A DNA stretch of 64,000 bases. It comes from Planctomycetota bacterium (lineage in GTDB: Bacteria; Planctomycetota; Phycisphaerae; Phycisphaerales; UBA1924). Shown piece after piece: positions 61,428 through 64,000 of this stretch (the first letter of the stretch is position 1; the number at the start of each line of letters is the position of its first letter). Position numbers and translations under genes: made by a program. The stretch is from assembly GCA_018968885.1 (NCBI GenBank), contig JAGWZK010000002.1:186001-250000 (forward strand), written 5' to 3'. The notes beneath the pieces are model-generated. The model saw nothing but the letters and a program-made list of their open reading frames with translations, made no database searches and had not been told where the DNA came from.

Positions 61428-61985
61428 TCATTCCTCTCCCTCGCCGCCTTCCATATCACCGAGTTGCCGGAAGCACGCTTCAAATCCCAACATCAGCCGC
61501 GTCGTCAGGTCCACCGCTTCCGCATTGTCCATCTGCTCACCCAAGGGCACCAGCGCGCGGAACGTGAACAACCGGTCATCCGAGCGGAAATGCTCGATGT
61601 GCTCGATCGCCGCGCCGCCAAGATCGAAATACCCCACCTCCACCAACTCATCATCCAGCAGTTCTTCCATCTTGTCGCCGTGCTCCACCAGATGACTCTC
61701 GATCGATTCTGAAAGCCACCGATCCGCCATCACCAGCGACACGAACACACCCTTCTTCCGCTCATCCCATTCCAGGCGATACTCCGCCGGAGCCGCCGCC
61801 TCTTTGGCCAGTGCCACCAGCAAGGTCAGCCCTTCCCCATCCGCGATCGGTCCAAAGACCCCCATCCCCTCCACGCGGCTGCGCACATGTGACGCCAGCG
61901 TTCGCGCCGCGATCGGAACCTCGCCATGATGAATCGCACCCAGCGCCACGCCTGCTCCCTTCCAATGCACAGCCGATACAACCAC
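61428..61985 (-). CDS. Acidic conserved-looking protein of unknown function
   Basis: A GTG start gives 185 residues. The protein is soluble, with alternating hydrophobic and charged stretches: IPIAARTLASHVRSR-type segments, YRLEWDERKKGVFVSLVMADRWLS, ELVEVGYFDLGGAAIEHIEH, DRLFTFRALVPLG, then an acidic tail (MEGGEGEE). I recognise no family. It lies 85 bases upstream of the glycosyltransferase on the same strand and may head the five-gene run that ends at rsmA. Confidence 0.6.
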   Translation of the reverse strand: MVVSAVHWKGAGVALGAIHHGEVPIAARTLASHVRSRVEGMGVFGPIADGEGLTLLVALAKEAAAPAEYRLEWDERKKGVFVSLVMADRWLSESIESHLVEHGDKMEELLDDELVEVGYFDLGGAAIEHIEHFRSDDRLFTFRALVPLGEQMDNAEAVDLTTRLMLGFEACFRQLGDMEGGEGEE

Positions 61986-62248
61986 CCCGGAACCCCAAAC
62001 CCCGCAATCGCGGCATCAGGTCCGGTCGTCGCGTCCATGTGACGACTGATAACCGCTCACAGTATGCCGCAGGATCAGGATTTTGCCCCCTTTTATCCCC
62101 TCTTCGAACACCCCTGATCCGACAATTCCGCTGTTCACCCCTCCCACACCCCTGATTCGGGTCATTTCTGCGCCCAAACCGCGTTGCACACGATCCAGCG
62201 CAAACGCTCGACCTTCCCCACCGGGCGCGCGTATCCTTCCCCCCCACC

Positions 62249-62332
62249 GCCCAGGTGGCGAAATTGGCAGACGCACTACCTTGAGGTGGTAGCGCCCGCA
62301 AGGGCATGGAGGTTCAAGTCCTCTCCTGGGCA
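62249..62332 (+). tRNA. tRNA-Leu (anticodon GAG)
   Basis: An 84-base class II tRNA. The acceptor stem is GCCCAGG / CCTGGGC with discriminator A at 62332. The D-arm holds GGCGAAATTGGCAGACGC. The anticodon stem CTACC / GGTAG encloses the loop TTGAGGT with anticodon GAG at 62283-62285, reading CUC and CUU. A long variable arm (CGCCCGCAAGGGCA) and T-arm (GGTTCAAGTCC) follow. CCA is not encoded. Confidence 0.97.
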
Positions 62333-62513
62333 TTCGGTTCGTTGTTTGGCCGCAGACCCAGCAGCTTTAATCTGGGCCTCAGCGCGGCCAGTTCGGGGTG
62401 TTTACCTCTCCCTCTGCCCCTCAACCCCGCAACGAACTCCGACGATAACTCTAAAGACAACGCGGGATTTCCCCCCGCGTTCACACAACTCGCGCGGCGA
62501 TCGGATTGCACGG

Positions 62514-63017
62514 ATGCAACCCAACACCACCCCACACATTCTGCCTCCGCAGGCGGCCTCGTCCGTTCGTGTGCTCAGCACCGAGACCACTGCCGCCATT
62601 GCAAAAGGCGCATTCGCTCGACTGACGCACAACGCCTGCCCTCGCGTGCTCGTCTTCGAACGTGGCGGCCGACTCTTTGCCATCAACCTCAACCTCGTCG
62701 AATCCATCGAGCCGCGCCTGTGGAACAGCAGTCATCTCCGCGGCCACATCCCCGATCTCAAACTCCCATCACCTCTCGCACCACTGAATGATTCCACCCG
62801 CGACATCATCCTCTCAATCAGTGGCGTGAAGGCGCGCATCGGTGCCGATCGCCTGTTGTCCACGCACAATCTCAACCTCTCTTCCCTGGCCGATCCTCAG
62901 GAACTTATCCCCTCCGGATGGCTCCTCGGGTTTTTTGACCAGGAAGGCACCACCGTCGCCATGATCGATCCCGCCGCGTTGTTACCGGTCCGGTATTCCG
63001 CGCCATTCGCGGCATGA
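62514..63017 (+). CDS. CheW-like protein
   Basis: From the ATG at 62514 the product has 167 residues; the frame upstream crosses the tRNA and is not coding. The core fits a CheW fold: VLVFERGGRLFAINLNLVESIEP at the start, DIILSISGVKARIGADRLLS in the middle, GWLLGFFDQEGTTVAMIDPAALLPV at the end. CheW adaptors link chemoreceptors to CheA. The usual LDL...G...YRVP details are weak, so this is a divergent member. A CheY-like gene follows 80 bases downstream, which supports the reading. Confidence 0.68.
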   Translation: MQPNTTPHILPPQAASSVRVLSTETTAAIAKGAFARLTHNACPRVLVFERGGRLFAINLNLVESIEPRLWNSSHLRGHIPDLKLPSPLAPLNDSTRDIILSISGVKARIGADRLLSTHNLNLSSLADPQELIPSGWLLGFFDQEGTTVAMIDPAALLPVRYSAPFAA

Positions 63018-63097
63018 GTTCCCCAGCTTCCGCCCCGGCCCAGAAACCTGCGTGACTTTGCTCCTGCAACCAGCCGATCTATGGCTCAGGAGATCAC

Positions 63098-63478
63098 ATG
63101 CGCGTCTTGCTGATCGATGATTCCAAGTCCATGCGTGCCATCATGCGTGCTGCGTTGCAGCCGATGGGCAAGCTTGACATCGTGGAAGCCCACGATGGTG
63201 TGGATGCCACATCCAAGGTCATCGCCTGCAAACCCCAACTCATCCTGTGCGATAGCGACATGCCCAAGATGAACGGGTTGGATTTCGTCCGCGCCCTTCG
63301 CCAGACCGATCGCAACACCCCCGTCGTCCTCATCAGCACCAAGTCTGACCGCGCGTCGGTCGTGGAGGCCGTTGAGGCAGGGGTCAATAACTACGTCGTC
63401 AAGCCCTTCACCCCTGACCTCCTCCGCCAACGCGTCAAAGATGCCCTGGCCAAACCCGCAGCGCGCAAGGCGGCGTGA
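63098..63478 (+). CDS. CheY-like single-domain response regulator
   Basis: A 126-residue receiver; AGGAG lies five bases before the ATG. Acidic residues D7/D8, phospho-acceptor D52 in LCDSDMPKMNG, the switch Ser in VVLISTKS and the Lys of YVVKPFTP are all present, so phosphorylation should occur. There is no output domain. It probably relays a signal to a motor or partner protein. The CheW-like gene upstream suggests chemotaxis, though the cognate CheA is not in the window. Confidence 0.93.
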   Translation: MRVLLIDDSKSMRAIMRAALQPMGKLDIVEAHDGVDATSKVIACKPQLILCDSDMPKMNGLDFVRALRQTDRNTPVVLISTKSDRASVVEAVEAGVNNYVVKPFTPDLLRQRVKDALAKPAARKAA

Positions 63479-63526
63479 GCATCCCGCCTCGCATCCACAA
63501 GCCACCCTCGCCACTACCATCGGGGC

Positions 63527-64000
63527 ATGCTGCCGCCTGGCCTTTTCATACTTATTGCCACATCCATCGCGGCACAGCCCGCCTCGACGCCCTCTCCGAC
63601 TTCTGACTCGGCCAATCCGGCTCAATCGCCCCCATCGAACACTGCACCCGCGCCCAGCGCCCCCGCCACACCCCCAACTACGCCGCCCCCACCCCCTGAA
63701 ATCCGCGTCACTCTCAAGACCGGGGTCTCGTGGGATGGCCTCCTCATCCGCAAAGATGATCGCGTCATAACCCTTCTGGTCAGTGGCATCGAGACCTCCT
63801 TTGATCGCGAGGAAGTCAAAGAGACCAAAGTCCTCCCCGCCGTCGAAGATCGCTACCGCGAACTCCGCGCCGCCATCGATGAACACGACACCGACCGCAT
63901 CGTCAATCTCGCGGATTGGCTCCGCATTCGTCAGCGCTATGCGCTCGCGCTCGAGGAAGTGAGCCGCGCGCTCACACTCGATGCCGAGCATGCCGCGGCA
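63527..64000 (+). CDS. Secreted protein with Pro-rich linker, 3'-truncated by window end
   Basis: An ATG at 63527 opens a frame that stays open to the window edge (158 codons). A signal peptide (GLFILIATSIAAQ) is followed by a Pro/Ser/Ala-rich linker (about 18-60) and a domain beginning EIRVTLKTGVSWDGLLIRKDDRVITLLVSGIETSFDREEV, quoted here in shortened form: a beta-rich TGxxxxGxxI unit that resembles small Sm-like or SH3-like barrels. Helical, TPR-like sequence follows (YRELRAAIDEHD, RIVNLADWLRIRQRYALALEE). The end is missing, so the family cannot be set. Confidence 0.7.
   Translation, partial: MLPPGLFILIATSIAAQPASTPSPTSDSANPAQSPPSNTAPAPSAPATPPTTPPPPPEIRVTLKTGVSWDGLLIRKDDRVITLLVSGIETSFDREEVKETKVLPAVEDRYRELRAAIDEHDTDRIVNLADWLRIRQRYALALEEVSRALTLDAEHAAA

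Noticed and set aside
62184..62513. N-terminal extension of the CheW-like frame
   Set aside because: This part runs through tRNA-Leu and has no ribosome-binding site. The domain starts after 62514.
1..64000. Search for CRISPR arrays, insertion sequences, prophage or toxin-antitoxin genes
   Set aside because: No repeat-spacer pattern, transposase or integrase motif, or phage gene was seen. The window looks like stable core chromosome apart from the dockerin array.

Overview
The window reads as chromosomal DNA of a planctomycete, most likely of the class Phycisphaerae (order Phycisphaerales). The main evidence is six proteins that end in a duplicated EF-hand/dockerin-like segment (loop D-x-N-x-D-G-x-x-D-F-F-D followed by YLDFVA) and stop on Gly-Cys, Ser-Cys or Ala-Cys. 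This is the 'GC-type dockerin' tail known from Phycisphaerales. DUF1573, DUF4175-like, NPCBM-like, toroid-repeat and zinc-ribbon membrane proteins, a prepilin-like protein, and a tRNA and tmRNA without encoded CCA all fit. No mobile element, prophage, CRISPR array or plasmid gene is visible. Coding density is high and no stretch longer than about 300 bases lacks a gene or RNA.

Layout. 1-4.6 kb: the 3' part of a Gln/Ser/Asn-rich protein and a membrane VWA protein. 4.8-8.6 kb: a membrane-anchored MsrB-MsrA fusion, a DUF885 lipoprotein and a secreted metalloprotease-like protein. 8.7-20.3 kb: the most striking block, four tandem paralogues of about 950 residues, each a secreted beta-helix-type protein with a C-terminal dockerin. 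The fourth is broken by a 2-base loss in a CT repeat. 20.4-24.0 kb: a membrane histidine kinase and MiaB. 24.1-28.4 kb: class III fructose-bisphosphatase, an SMP-30-like protein and an HD-GYP protein. 28.5-28.9 kb: tmRNA.

28.9-38.3 kb, mostly minus strand: a zinc-ribbon membrane protein, a free-Met-R-sulfoxide-reductase-like GAF protein, ribosomal protein S18, a MauE-like/rhodanese/DUF1573 operon, class II DAHP synthase, a small very basic Lys/Thr/Trp protein (plus strand), a phytase-like esterase and a short flagellin. 38.4-45.3 kb: a DUF1028/FG-GAP/dockerin protein and a 1489-residue AsmA-like protein. 45.5-52.3 kb: a tightly overlapping four-gene operon (DUF4175-like, Gln-rich, toroid, NPCBM-like). 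52.4-55.8 kb: dUTPase, a prepilin-like protein and a sixth dockerin protein. 55.7-62.0 kb: a minus-strand cluster with RsmA, a HAD phosphatase, a diguanylate cyclase, a receiver-like protein and a glycosyltransferase. 62.2-64.0 kb: tRNA-Leu(GAG), a CheW-like protein, a CheY-like regulator and the start of a secreted protein cut by the window edge.

Themes: envelope and surface biogenesis (dockerin proteins, VWA, AsmA, DUF4175, pilin-like), c-di-GMP and chemotaxis/motility signalling (HD-GYP, GGDEF with I-site, CheY, CheW-like, flagellin), methionine-sulfoxide repair (three Msr activities in two genes), and housekeeping (MiaB, RsmA, S18, tmRNA, dUTPase, DAHP synthase, FBPase). All calls come from reading the sequence. 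No database search was run.
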